Assembly (NCBI GenBank): GCA_900239685.1
Contig: OENT01000252.1
Coordinates: 1 to 64,000, forward strand
From: Rotaria macrura
Taxonomy: Eukaryota > Rotifera > Eurotatoria > Philodinida > Philodinidae
Length of the DNA stretch: 64,000 nt
Reading direction: 5' to 3'
Shown here: in pieces, positions 1 through 12,137 of the stretch
Layout: the number at the start of each line of letters is the position of its first letter
How positions within the stretch are numbered: position 1 is the stretch's first letter
Translations under genes and position numbers: made by a program
The notes under the pieces: model-generated
Databases searched by the model: none
Told to the model about the DNA's origin: nothing
Seen by the model: the letters and a program-made list of their open reading frames with translations, nothing else

Positions 1-3000
1 TATCTATATTTGTATGATATCAACACATCAACATGATGAATTCTCGAAAAGGAAACAAAACAAAGACTTATACAATGATAGATGCAGAGATACTGTGGTT
101 TTGGGTATGCTGCCAATTCAAAGTCGCCAACAACGAGTCGGATACTACAAAATGAAGTCCCATATATGTTAATTTTCACAGACAGGCGAAGTTAAAACCT
201 TTTGACTTATTTGAATATTGTTGCAAAAATAGGTCAAAGACGATTTCAAACGAGATGCAATGAAACGGTGGGTATTTTTATGTAGTCGAACTGTGAGCAT
301 AGAAATATATGTTCAGTAATTATTAGGTTTACTCATTGGACTAGGATTATTATTTGTACTTTAAAATTAGCATGTGAAATTTTATGGCGCTGGTTTGTCT
401 TATGATTCTTTCAGTCTTCAAATTAGAAGTAACTTCATCAGTTGTTATTGTTTTCCATGAAAATATTTTTGTGTAAATAGAAAAAACGGTTCTTCGACTT
501 GATGGATGATGACATCATCATAAAAAAATGTGTATGGTATGATATATTCACGTAGATATATTATCTTAGTCTCTTTGCCTTCCATTGCTGTACGGTATTT
601 CGCAATCATTCTCTTATCTCAATGTAGTTCACTTATTGTTTTCTTCTTATCCTAGCTTTTTCAAACATAATTGAACTTCTGTTCTATTTCTTCGTTCAGA
701 CCTATATAACTGTTGTTTGCGAAAGAAAAGAACGCATTTGATATTAATCTATGCGATCAACCACCCGTAAAGAACGTTATGCGTATAACATGGCTGGAAA
801 GTTGCAGTAACCATGGAAATTTGTCACGTGTCAACTTACGTTTCATGTTAGGAACAAACATAAATTAAGCTGTAAATAACGGTAATCAGAGAAGACTAAA
901 ACAGGGAGACTAGAAATGCAGTAAAAGAAATAATACTTAAATACACTAAATAAGAAAAAAAATAAAATATTAGAGAGCAAATAAACTTCTACCACTTTTA
1001 ATTCGTGTATAATTTCATGATAAGAGTGTATGACAATAAATTAAATACGAAATAATCGTCGGATTTGGATTACTGCATTTGTCGAGTAATTTATTGTGTA
1101 AAAATGAATTTGTTTGTGAGGAAAATTCGAAATCAGTATAATAATTAGAAAAGTACATTAGTTGATAAAGAACACTTGGCTCTCAAATTCTGTGAAGGTT
1201 GTAAACAACCAGCGACATTAGAAATCAATATGTAAGTTGCGATTTTTAATAATCAAAGCTTGTTTTTTAGTACACATTATTAACTTTATGAAAAAACAGC
1301 GCTATTCTCCTGTGAAACATCAAAACGACATTATATTTTAGTAAATTTGACAATTTGCAATTTACGATCGTACAACTGATTCAGGTAATTGACAGATAGA
1401 AGGACAATAGATTTCTATTCTTTTTTATCACAATTGGATTGCTGGATTTTTTTAATGCAAAATGACAAGCAGCTACGCAATAGTAACGTACGTATTTTAT
1501 TCATAGGATGATGAATTGTATTCAATCGACTTGCAACGAACCATGAAATAACAAACTATACATGTAGACCACGAAGTATATAAATCGAAGAAGAAAAAAT
1601 AAAGAGAGAGAAAGAATGTAGAAAAGGATAAAAAAAACAGAAAAAAAGAGGCTTTAGACGGAAAATATCAATGTTCGATAAAAATCTCTGATGTTCTACA
1701 GCATATGTCTTCTCGTATGAATGATGATTTTAGGATTCTTGATTCTTGTATCGTGCTTACTGTGAACATTGCCATATTAAGCGTTTTGTTTTTGTACTTT
1801 ATTATTTATTTTTTAAATTGATGTGCAACTTCATCTACCGACAAGAGGTGTTTCATTTGTTCGAATACCAAACTATGCATTTAGCTTCTTGTTTTTACAC
1901 AAAAATTTGCTTTTCAAGAGAACCCTCATTTCATTTGACAAGGTCTAACAAAGAAATTTATTGATTCCTTTTCTTTTTATGATGCGAAAACAATACAAGC
2001 TTTTTTTAAAATCTCTTGAGGCGTCTACATTTTGATATTTTTCGAAGTAGAGAAAAGAAAAAGTAAAATATTAGGTACGGTTGATGAAGCATGTAAATGT
2101 TTTTTAGGAACCAATCTATGATATATTCGTCCATCCTTATTGAATAGTACGACAGAGAATAAAACAAATGTTTTGTTGTCGTAAATTAGTTGTATATTAT
2201 GGATCATAATCATTTTATGCTGAAGGTCGTTTATATTTTCAGTAATTTCTTTTTTTACTTGTCTCTCTTTTCTTTTCGTTTTATATGCATCTATTGCAAT
2301 TGTTATTTTTATGGTTACATGTTTCTTCTTCTTTTTTTTTTTATTAACATGATTTTACATTTTCGCTCTTCTATGCTTGCCTGACTGCTTGTGCAGCTGA
2401 GAATACGAAAAAAGTGAATACATGCCGTCGCTTAAGTGTGTGAAGAATAAAAAAACCGCACGTTTGCTTCATTCGTAGGAAAGCGAAAAACGCTGATGAT
2501 TGTGTCCATGAAAACACAACACATATGAATAGTCTTATATGCAGTTGAGAATAAGAACAACAACCACAAGTAAGTCGAAGAACATCTTTGTTTTCAATAA
2601 GACAAGAAAAAGAATCCTGGAATTGGCACACGCCGATCGTTAATCATTCATATTAGACAAATGATAGGGAAAAACTCAAGTTTTACACGTATATCTCCTA
2701 TCCCACAAGCAGGCTACTACATTCGTAATAGTTTTTATTTTTCGAAAGCCATTAAAATAATAAAAAAGACCAAATCAATATTTTTTTATTTTTCACTTTC
2801 ACCCATAGGTCGCTCTCATATTTCATTAGATATCACTTCCCGCGTGCGATAGAGCGATTATAATTTTCCATACAATGGCTAAAGATACACAAAAGACTAT
2901 TAAAATGAATAACGCATGTGACCTTATTGTATTCTATATGCTCTAGCTAAGCAATGCTGCAGACGGACGTTAGAATATTTTGTATGCGTATCATCATGCA

Positions 3001-3167
3001 TACAAATGTCTCTTCATTCTCTCGACGAATCTCTAACATCGCAAGAGTAGTTGATTTTGTTTTTTTAAATTTATTTCATTGATGCAGTTGCATAGCTTTG
3101 CGTCAGCTGCTATCGTCGTATAACTTGTGGTAAACATTGCTTTTTTTCCAAAGATTAGTTTTAGATA
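1..3167. other. upstream region without a recognisable gene
   Basis: No exon chain or protein similarity could be supported here on either strand. The open frames present (the longest about 86 codons) have AT-rich, Phe/Tyr/Ile-heavy translations typical of chance frames. The last 100 bases lead into the start of the sorting receptor and end in a T-rich stretch followed by an AG just before its ATG. The 5' UTR and promoter of that gene presumably lie here, but no motif stands out. Confidence 0.6.
3163..3164 (+). other. candidate splice acceptor just upstream of receptor ATG
   Basis: The AG ends a T-rich run and is followed by only three bases before the ATG at 3168. It could be a spliced-leader (trans-splice) acceptor or the 3' end of a 5' UTR intron. 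The same arrangement precedes the other genes in the window. Confidence 0.45.
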
Positions 3168-6100
3168 ATGCATCGTCTTATTTATTGCGTTTTTATCTTT
3201 GTTCTTATATCAATTCTGCATCTTGGATTATGTACCGATACAAGTGAAATTATTTCAATTGTGGAAGAAAATCATGAAAATGATTCAGACGAAAGTTTAC
3301 GTTTAGCATTAAGAACAACAACAACAATCACAACAACAACAACAACAGAGTCAATTGTAGATCTAATTGTCGATGAAGCTATTGAGAATACTACAGAATC
3401 GACAACTACGACAGCAACTACAACAGTAGTTAATGAAAAACATGTCAAGCAATTTCTAACTCAGGTAGAGAGTCATTTGAAACATTTTCTGACTATCAAT
3501 TAGTATGGATGCATTAAATATATCACATAAACATGGATCGGTAGAAGTGATATGAGTCACTTATATTGAATTTTGTATCTGTATCGAAACTGTTTTATTT
3601 ACGAGTTGTCTTGAAGGTAAATAATTAAAATGTTATCGGTACGTTTATAAATATGTTTCAAACCAAATTAATTATTTGCCATTACAAAATGAGTTTCTTT
3701 TCATCATATGTCTCATCATACGAAAAAAAAGAGAAAGAAACGAAACGCAACCTTTGTTTTTTTGTTTTTCAGTACCCGTTGAATGTCAATTTATCGTCAT
3801 CATCTTTATCTGATGTGATACTTAATAGTCATTTAAACGATTTAATATTTCTTGTTTTTGACGAACATGAAATATTCATCATTAATAAAATCGATGGAAG
3901 CATTAAAAATAATTTTAAGTACGCACATATAATACCAATCAATCATGAAGTGAAACATTCAAATGTAAATACATGAATCTATTTATTTCTAACTGAATTC
4001 ATTACTTCCATAGGTTCTTGCTATTTTCGATGATAATACACGAGAACTTTGGATATTTAATTCTACTCATCAACACAATACAGTACTATCTTTTAAGCCA
4101 AAGCAAATTTATATTTTTCCATCAGCAAATGACTTATGGATTGCTGAAACAAGTGATGAAGTCGCCGTAAGAATAAGTGATTTTTTTCTATTAAATAAAA
4201 ATTTTCATATCATTTATAAATCGTAGTTATATATGAGCCAAAACTCAGGTATTGAATGGAAACCTATTGATCATAGTAGTAGTTCATCGGTACTTGGCTG
4301 GTATGATTCCGTTCCATTGATGTTTTTTTTTCTAATTAATTCGTACATATTTATGTTAAACTCTTTTAAATTTTATCTAGGTCAAACAGTGCACAGGCAG
4401 TTGTTATAATGCAACATTTACGTTATATAAAATTGCTGGATACAACAAACTATCAAATAACACCTATTTTAAATGATGTATCATCGGCAAAGCTATTTTC
4501 ACGTTTTCTTATTACAAAACAAACAGACGTAAAATATATCACTACTATTCATTTTCTAAATAACGAATGAAATCTTTTCTTTAGAATTCAACTTTTATCA
4601 GCCATGTGAATAATTTAGTTACTGAAGGATTTAGGCCATTATCAAAATATTTGCAATCTCAAGGAAACGTATGAATCATTGTTTTTGACTAATTTTCAAG
4701 GAGCCCGTCTAGAGTGATTCATCGTGTACAAGTTTACCTTTCTCGTTTGTGGAGACAATTTTCAAGGTTATATTAAACCTGATCGAACTAAGTTTTTTAA
4801 ATCTTCTGTCTTGAATGCCAATCGTTCTACGTCAATATTTATCTCACAAGTTCGCCTTTGCCCATGAGCATTACCAATCAAGTACTAAAGTTAAAATGCT
4901 CTCTGTAGATCATAATCAGTTTCAATTGAGGACCCTACTTGAAATAATATGCAGTCATTCAATTTGTACCGAGTCCAAAAAAAGATTATAGAAAGGGCTA
5001 GAAAATAACTTAAACGAATTGGCATTTTGAGAGCTTCTTGACTAAGTTACAGACACTTAAGTAAATTCTCGATGCAACTTATATGAATTAAGTGAAAAGT
5101 CAATTAAATACCATAATTGTGATGTGAATCTCTACCTTTTGGTTGATTGAGTGATCTTTCGTGCATTTAGAAATCAGTCAACTTTCAATACATTCATTTG
5201 TCCTATCAGTTGGCAAAATATCATCCTACAATGTCATGATTCATTTGTTCGACATAGGTTAAAAATGCAGCAAAGAAGTCATTTATTGATTTCAGATTCG
5301 AATAAATATGAAGCTGTAGAAGTATGATTTTTTTTCTAATCGTAGCAAAACTTTGGTCTGTAATCATTATATAATCAATTGACAGATCTGTATGTAAATC
5401 GTTTGATCGTGAGAAAAATTCTAAACTTCTCAATCAGAGAGATTACTTTTTGTTTTAAGATTCGTTGTTCGAAAACCTATTCGATGTCATATATGATTAG
5501 AAAAACTTTGAAATCCAACGACATAGCCTATTGCATTAAAGAATCAATTAGAATACTTAAAACTTTTAGAATCTACTGTAAGCAGTGCATCACATATTCT
5601 CACATATGCATTCTCTACATTTCACCTTAGACGAAGAACTGAAATAAAACAATCGCAAGTCTACAGAAAAATCGATAGGCATCGATCTAGATTATTATGA
5701 TTCAGTAGGCGACAGATTGACAAGTAAAAGTACGCCACAAAAATATTTAAAAATATCATCTATTCAGAAATTTTTACGTCCGAAACATATATCTAACTTT
5801 TGGTTGAAAATGAAGCATGTTCATTTAGTAATGATGAAGACTGTTTCTTGTATTAATGAATAAATATTAAAATTTTCTTCTTTTCTTCACACAGTAACTT
5901 TTTACTTCAATTATTTGTAAAATATGGTGCTCTTTCTAATAGTTGTGTGGCATTTCAGTTCTCGACGATTTGATTGGGCTTTCTCTTTTCATCTACACTC
6001 ATCCCTTCCCACGGTTGATTTGAGTAAACACAACGCGTGCATTCGATATGTTATTACCTCACCTAAAAAGCTATCTGTGCACTGACCTTGATACACTATA

Positions 6101-9100
6101 GCAGTACTATAAAATTATATTTGAAAGTGTACTTTACCATGATTACTAAATATTTATGTGATTCAAGATAACGTAGTTAGTTAACTCGATAAAGAATATT
6201 TTACATGACTGAAACCTACTCTGTAAATAAGCATCTTCGTACATGGCTCTGAAATATCAACTTCATCTCTCCCATCGCATACTGTAGTATTTATGAAATG
6301 AATACTAGATATCTCGATGATCGAGACAGGCTTTAGACGTCGATTGTTTTATCTTCGATCTTTTTCATATATTACTCTTTCCAGTAATCATAAACTGAAT
6401 GGACTCTACCTTGAAAATTTCTAAACAATACGATGCTTCAAGATAGACTATGTGTTCAAGAAATGGATCAAATGCTTTTGTATCGATAGCAGAAGATATT
6501 CGATGAGAAATGTAGCACATCAAAAAAGTCGAAGAAAGCTTAATACTTCTGCTTCCTTGCTCGGCCACAAATACAAGCACACACACACATTGACCTCCTT
6601 TCGACCAGAAATATTCTTGAAATTTATTCTAAAAGTCCAAAATCTAAACTTAAGTTTCGGCAATTCTTTGAATTTTTTGTTTTTTAATATGCTTCTTGTT
6701 TTAGTTTTATTGCGCTATCGAAGATATCAATACTCAAGATTTATTACTGCTATTTATTACTGATAATAAATTAGAAGAAAACAATGAAACAGTTTTATCG
6801 ACGTGCAACCTTATTAGCCATTCGAAAAAGAATTCATTTAGTTTATCGAATATTGATTGTGAATCAATAATCAATGATAATACATGGAATGAAATCGGGT
6901 ATAATCAATCTATACTTGATAAAAGTTCGAAAAATAGAATTCTAATCTCATAGATGTTCGACAGAAAAAGTACCATTTTATCAAGTGCATGGCTTATCTA
7001 AAAGTGTTTTCTTAGCTAATATTGCACCCGAAAGAGCCACTGTGGTATCATTTGATGGAGGAGTCACTTGGAATAAAACGAATTATGAATGTTCTAGAGT
7101 ATGTCTCTATGGAAGTTTGTCGTAGGTTTTTGTTTTCAACGTTCATTTTAAATTTTAGAAAATGAACTGTCCAAGTAATGCATCAGTTGTACTTAAATCA
7201 CTAAGTTCTTCGAAAGATGCTCCAGGCATTATTATCGGCAAAGGTAAGATGAATGTGATTTGAAAGATTAGAATAAACTATGTTATGATCTATTCAAAGC
7301 TTCGAATGGTATCGATGAATTCGTAGCAGTATCATCAAATGGTGGACGAACATGGCAATTAGTAAATTTTTTTTCGCAAATATTTTATGGCAATCTATTT
7401 AATATATTTGTTAGAGTGCAACGGGCAATGGTTATTTAACAGCTATGTCAAATCCAAACGCTCTTATTGTCACTGTACCTTCAAAGACTCAACAATCATC
7501 GGATCATTCGTTTCAGTAAGATGAATATTGTGGTTAAGAAAAATTTTCAATAATCTCTTTTCATTCTTCAAACTATTACTTAAGATATTCAACTGACTAT
7601 GGTCGTAGCTGGAATCAAGAAACGTACTTAAATGAGACATCTTTTCAAGTTGTATCTCTCAACACCGATAACAATAATACCTTTTATCTTTTAACATTAA
7701 ACGATGAAAATCAACTACAATTACTTGAACTCGATTTTAATCTCCGTGCTAGTAAGTCATGTCCATTGTAAATAATTATATCTATTATAATAAAAATGTT
7801 CATCTTTCAAGTTGACCAGTGTGGTCGTCATCAATTAAAAGAATGGTCATTACATGGTACTTGTATAAACGGTTCAAAATTATTTTATAAACGCCGTATA
7901 TCTGGTTCTCATTGTCTTGATGATGCATCACAATATCGAACTGAACCATGCACATGTTCATTATTCGATTTTGAATGTTTGTCAGGCTATAAACGTTCAA
8001 AAGGTGGAATATGTTTACCAAGATCTCATTATAGTCTTTCACAAGATTGTGCTTGCCATGATAATACGACACTGCTAACAAAACGTCGTGGATATGTTAA
8101 ATCATCGAATAGTCATTGTATAAATGGCATTGAAAATTATCTTTCGGATGCCTATGTAACACGTCGTGATCCGAATCATCCTAATTTTTTCGTTTACGGC
8201 ATTGATTTACGCACGAAAAATGTTATGGTTGAAATACATTCAAACGATTTCGATCAGAATAATGATGATGCTTTCGACGATGATGAAGATGATGAAGATG
8301 AAGTTTCAACACAAAATACGACTTGGTTTGTTGATGAATCCTATGAAATAACCTCAATTGTTTTCGATGAAAATGGTAAACAAGTATATATGGCTGTTGA
8401 ACATGATCAGTCATCTGTTATCTATCGTATAGGAGTACGTAACGAACAGTCCGATAGATATGTTTTCGTTTTGAATGATTTACGTATGTTTGTTTGTTTT
8501 TTTTTACAGAAAAATCTTCGTCAACAAAATCGTGAAACAAAACGATTAACATTCGATTCAAATAACGAATTATATAAAAGTGTCGACGAATATATTGAAT
8601 ATTTAACACTTGATAGATTATCACAAAACTTGTATGTTCTTGTTCGAAATAAAAAAACACTTGAACAAACAGTATTTATTCTTGACATTCGTACACATAA
8701 ACGAGCTACAATCATTAAAAATCAAAGCGTTCAACCATCCATAATTATTGTTGATCCAATCAAAACTAATCTTTATTGGATTACACATAAATCACCCTTG
8801 ACATTAAATATTGGAAATCTTCAGGGACAAATAAAAAAGCAAATACTTTTATCATCAACTAATTCTAATGTAAGCCATATGTCATATGATCCCATAACGC
8901 ATGAAATTATTTTTGTTATCGACTCGAATATATATGGATTTAATACACTTGATTATCATCATAAACATAGTTTATCGCCAAGAATTATTTATGAACATTC
9001 ATCAACCATACAGAATCCTTTATTTATTCATCCAATTCTTTATTTCACAAATGAAAATAATGAAACGGACTCATCAAAGATTCATCTCAACTCAATTGAT

Positions 9101-11304
9101 ATATTAGCAAAAAGCTTTGCAAAGAATATTGCAAAATTTAAACATTTCAGCTCATTAAAATTATTTATTGATATGGCTCCCGTTGTGCCTTTGAGTTCGA
9201 GTGAATATTTATTCATTGGTTTCTCTTTGTTCTGTTTTCTTTAAAATTTAAAATTTAATTTTATGTTTAGCAACAACAATTAATCAATGTGAAAATAATC
9301 CATGCTCTGATCTATGTATACAACTTGATCATGGACGATTTCGTTGTATATGCAGCGATGATGCACGGTAAGACGAATTTGGAAAAGAAAGGAGAATGAA
9401 TGAAAGTCAATTGTCGAATACTGTTTTCACGCTCGAATTCGTATTGGTGTTTAATTTTACACTAAAAATATCAATGCTTTATAAATGTGTATAATTGTTT
9501 CAGTTTCAAGTATTGAGTATCGTCGTCAAGGAAAAAAACTAGCACTGACCTCGAAACATTTATTTAAAGGGAATCAGTGAAAATATAATAAAAGATGCAC
9601 ACCAAAAAATGAATTAACTACTACTTTAAAACTAATAATGATTAAGTATCAATCATCATTAGTTTGATTGAATGTCTTATCAATATTTCCGATTCGACTG
9701 GAGACAGGTCTAGAAAGTTGATTTCAGATATCACGAAATTCATCGATTTTATCTCTATTGGATTACATGTTTATTCTTTTACACATTGTGTGTATGTTGC
9801 GAAGAATTCGTTTTCACTTCCTTTTAAGCTATCTCTCTTGAACAGCTAATCTACAAAAAATAACAATAAACATATTTTCAAAAATAAGAGCGAACAGCTT
9901 GCACGAAAGATTGAATGTAAATTACGACATTAACTAATGCGCGGCAACATATTGCAGAGCAATACTACATTGTTCGAATTATCCATACTTCATGTGAGAA
10001 ATGTTTTAAGAGTTACATATATTTATATATGTTAGAGCTTCTATGTTTTCTTTATATTCAGCAATACATTCGTTCGTTTACATGCATGAGTGTTTCTTTT
10101 TCATACATAGCTATCAAACATGTCATTGTCCAAGCGATGAAAGATTCATTTTGGGTTCTTGTCAAGCCAGTAAGTACAAGATATTGATTCGTTTTATTTT
10201 CGAAACACGTAAGATATTTTCTCATTTAGAAAATGATAAATGTGCACCTGGTCGTGTTCTATGTCAAGATTATTTACATTGTGCTGAATCAGCTCGTATC
10301 TGCGAACAAGATCATACCCAATATACTGAATCATTTAAAAATACAGCTCGTTGTACACTCGATAAGCCAAACGATGGTTTCAATTGTTATTACACTGGTC
10401 CTGAATTCAGTGATAGTAATAATACATGTATTCCATTCGAATGGCTCTGTGACGGTATGTACGATTGTCCATTGGGTAATGACGAAGAGCATTGTCATAA
10501 AATGACAACAACAACACGAGCATCGTCAAGAATACCGAATCGATGTTTAACTGAAAAGAGATGTAAGTTTAGAGAAGAGTGAATTGCTTTTATTGATTTT
10601 TGTCTTTTTAATGTATAGTCACTCATGTAATGTGTGACGATAAATGCATGCGAATTCGAGATGTTTGTCAAAATGTATCCAATGCATTATCATGCTCGGA
10701 ACAATTCCATCTCCATTGTCAACAAACAAACGATAGAAATCAGGTAATCATGCAATGAGTCAAGTTCAAAAAGAAAATGAAAATATTGTAAACTAATTTA
10801 GTATGTTTGTAAATGTATTGATGATCGAAATCGTTGTATTGCAATGATTGCACAATGTGAAGATTTTGAACATTGTGAAGCAGTTTGTAATGATTCAATT
10901 CATTATGGTAAATTAGAAGTTTTCATACATGTAGTTCAATGAAGAAAAATAACGTTCTTTTTTTATTCTTTACTGCAGCTCTTACAAAATCGAATAAGCC
11001 TGATCCACCTTCAACAATGATATGGATAGCCCTTGTCGTTGTAATTCTTATTATTCTCCTTATAGCGATCATTTTTATGACTTTTGGTTACATGCGTCGA
11101 CGAAAAGATGGAAAATCTTCGTCACAATCACGTAAGTTTGTCGAATATTAAACACTTCAAAATAGTCATGTTATTTTTTCTTTCTTTCGTTTGACTTCAG
11201 GAACTCCTGCTGCACCAACGGTGCCAGCAACCAATACATCATCTACCGATGCTCATGAAAAATTACTTAATCGTGCTTCTAATACAGCCAATGAAACAAG
11301 TTGA
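3168..11304 (+). CDS. SORL1: SORLA/sortilin-family sorting receptor (VPS10 - YWTD propeller - EGF - LDLa - TM)
   Basis: This is a type I membrane receptor that would sort cargo between Golgi, endosome and surface. Exons read: 3168-3464, 3773-3964, 4014-4166, 4227-4300, 4381-4528, 4585-4668, 6705-6898, 6954-7098, 7159-7243, 7300-7361, 7415-7515, 7585-7751, 7812-8434, 8510-9200, 9271-9367, 10111-10169, 10230-10562, 10619-10743, 10802-10907, 10979-11131, 11201-11304. They sum to 1331 codons. A signal peptide (MHRLIYCVFIFVLISILHLG) is followed by a Thr-rich stretch. The VPS10 propeller shows Asp-box motifs (SFDGGVTW, SSNGGRTW, STDYGRSW), then the Cys-rich 10CC module after 7812. Next come a YWTD-type propeller (LYWITHK) with an acidic insert near 8240-8310, an EGF-like module, one canonical LDLa repeat (CIPFEWLCDGMYDC, near 10430) with Cys-rich flanks, a membrane helix (11018-11085) and a tail of about 45 residues. 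This domain order is that of SORL1, but no fibronectin III domains are present. The intron at 4669-6704 is about 2 kb and holds nothing recognised; neither does the intron at 9368-10110. Confidence 0.85.
8435..8509 (+). other. 75-nt in-frame, stop-free intron
   Basis: A GTACGT donor and a T-rich tract ending in ACAG frame a 75-base segment. It divides by three and contains no stop in the gene's frame, so a plain ORF reads through it. I call it an intron because its translation (VRNEQS...FFLQ) ends in a poly-T-encoded hydrophobic stretch and removing it keeps the frame. Retention would add 25 residues to the YWTD propeller. Confidence 0.65.
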
Positions 11305-12137
11305 ACTACTCTTTTTACTTCCGTAAAATATATAAATAATTAGCTTTCAATTCTTTTTCTTCTTCCATTGAAATCTTTTCCTCATTTAATGTATGTTGTC
11401 CATCTGCCTGAAACCGGTGCAGCGCATCAATCAATTGTCGTTCTTTCTTTTTTTTAAATATTTCCATGTATGTTAAAGCACTGTACAACAAGCCGAAGAT
11501 TATGATCATGAGATTTCTCTGTCTTTGTGGGTTTATGTTATGTGTGTGTTTTTCTACTAGGTAAAGAAACAAATAATAAGAAATCAGAAATAGAAATATT
11601 ATTTAAATTTAATCCTATTATTATGAAAACATTGACATAATAATTCATCATTTTTTTGTTTTTTTTTGTTTCTTTCTTTTAACCTATGAAACACAAAAAA
11701 AACTCAAGTGGTACACAGATCTGCAGTTTTGTCTTCATGATACCTCGTAACAGATATAGAAATAAAAAGCACGAACAAAATAAAAAAAAAGGAGAAACGG
11801 ATGTGAAAAGAAGAAAAAGAAGTGACACACATATAGAAATCGATTTTTTTTGTGATTTTTTCTCGTTGTTTTTAACAGAAAAAAAAACATACAGCGTGCA
11901 CAAGCGCAAGAGGAGCTATACTTCTAAATAAGTAAAAAAAAAAAATATATACGAATCATTGCGCAATTTCTTTTTAATTTTGTCGTCTCGTAACCTAGTT
12001 CGAAAGGAGAGTATATACAAAAAGAAAACAACGACAGAGACATCAAGAAAATGAATAATCAAAAACAAAAACGAATAAGAATTAAAATATATATATATAT
12101 ATATATTAGTTGGAACAATTTCTTTCCTTTTTTATTT
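11305..12137. other. convergent 3' intergenic region
   Basis: These 833 bases separate the stop codons of the receptor (+) and the SR-rich gene (-), so they should hold both 3' UTRs. The sequence is strongly biased into pyrimidine and purine runs. Frames of 76-85 codons on both strands are products of this bias. An AATAAA lies at 11761-11766 on the plus strand, but it is 450 bases past the stop, so its role is uncertain. Confidence 0.6.
12086..12106. repeat. (AT)n microsatellite
   Basis: A run of alternating A and T of about 20 bases lies just downstream of the SR-rich gene's stop codon. Confidence 0.85.

Noticed and set aside
1746-2852. Several frames of 60-86 codons
   Set aside because: Phe/Ile/Tyr-rich chance frames on alternating strands, with no splice partners.
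7796-7811. Start codon at 7796 for a separate 482-codon gene
   Set aside because: The ATG lies within the intron just before an acceptor; the open frame continues the VPS10 receptor.
11315-11931. Frames of 76-85 codons on both strands between the receptor and the SR-rich gene
   Set aside because: They follow purine/pyrimidine bias, mirror each other and fall in the expected 3' UTRs.
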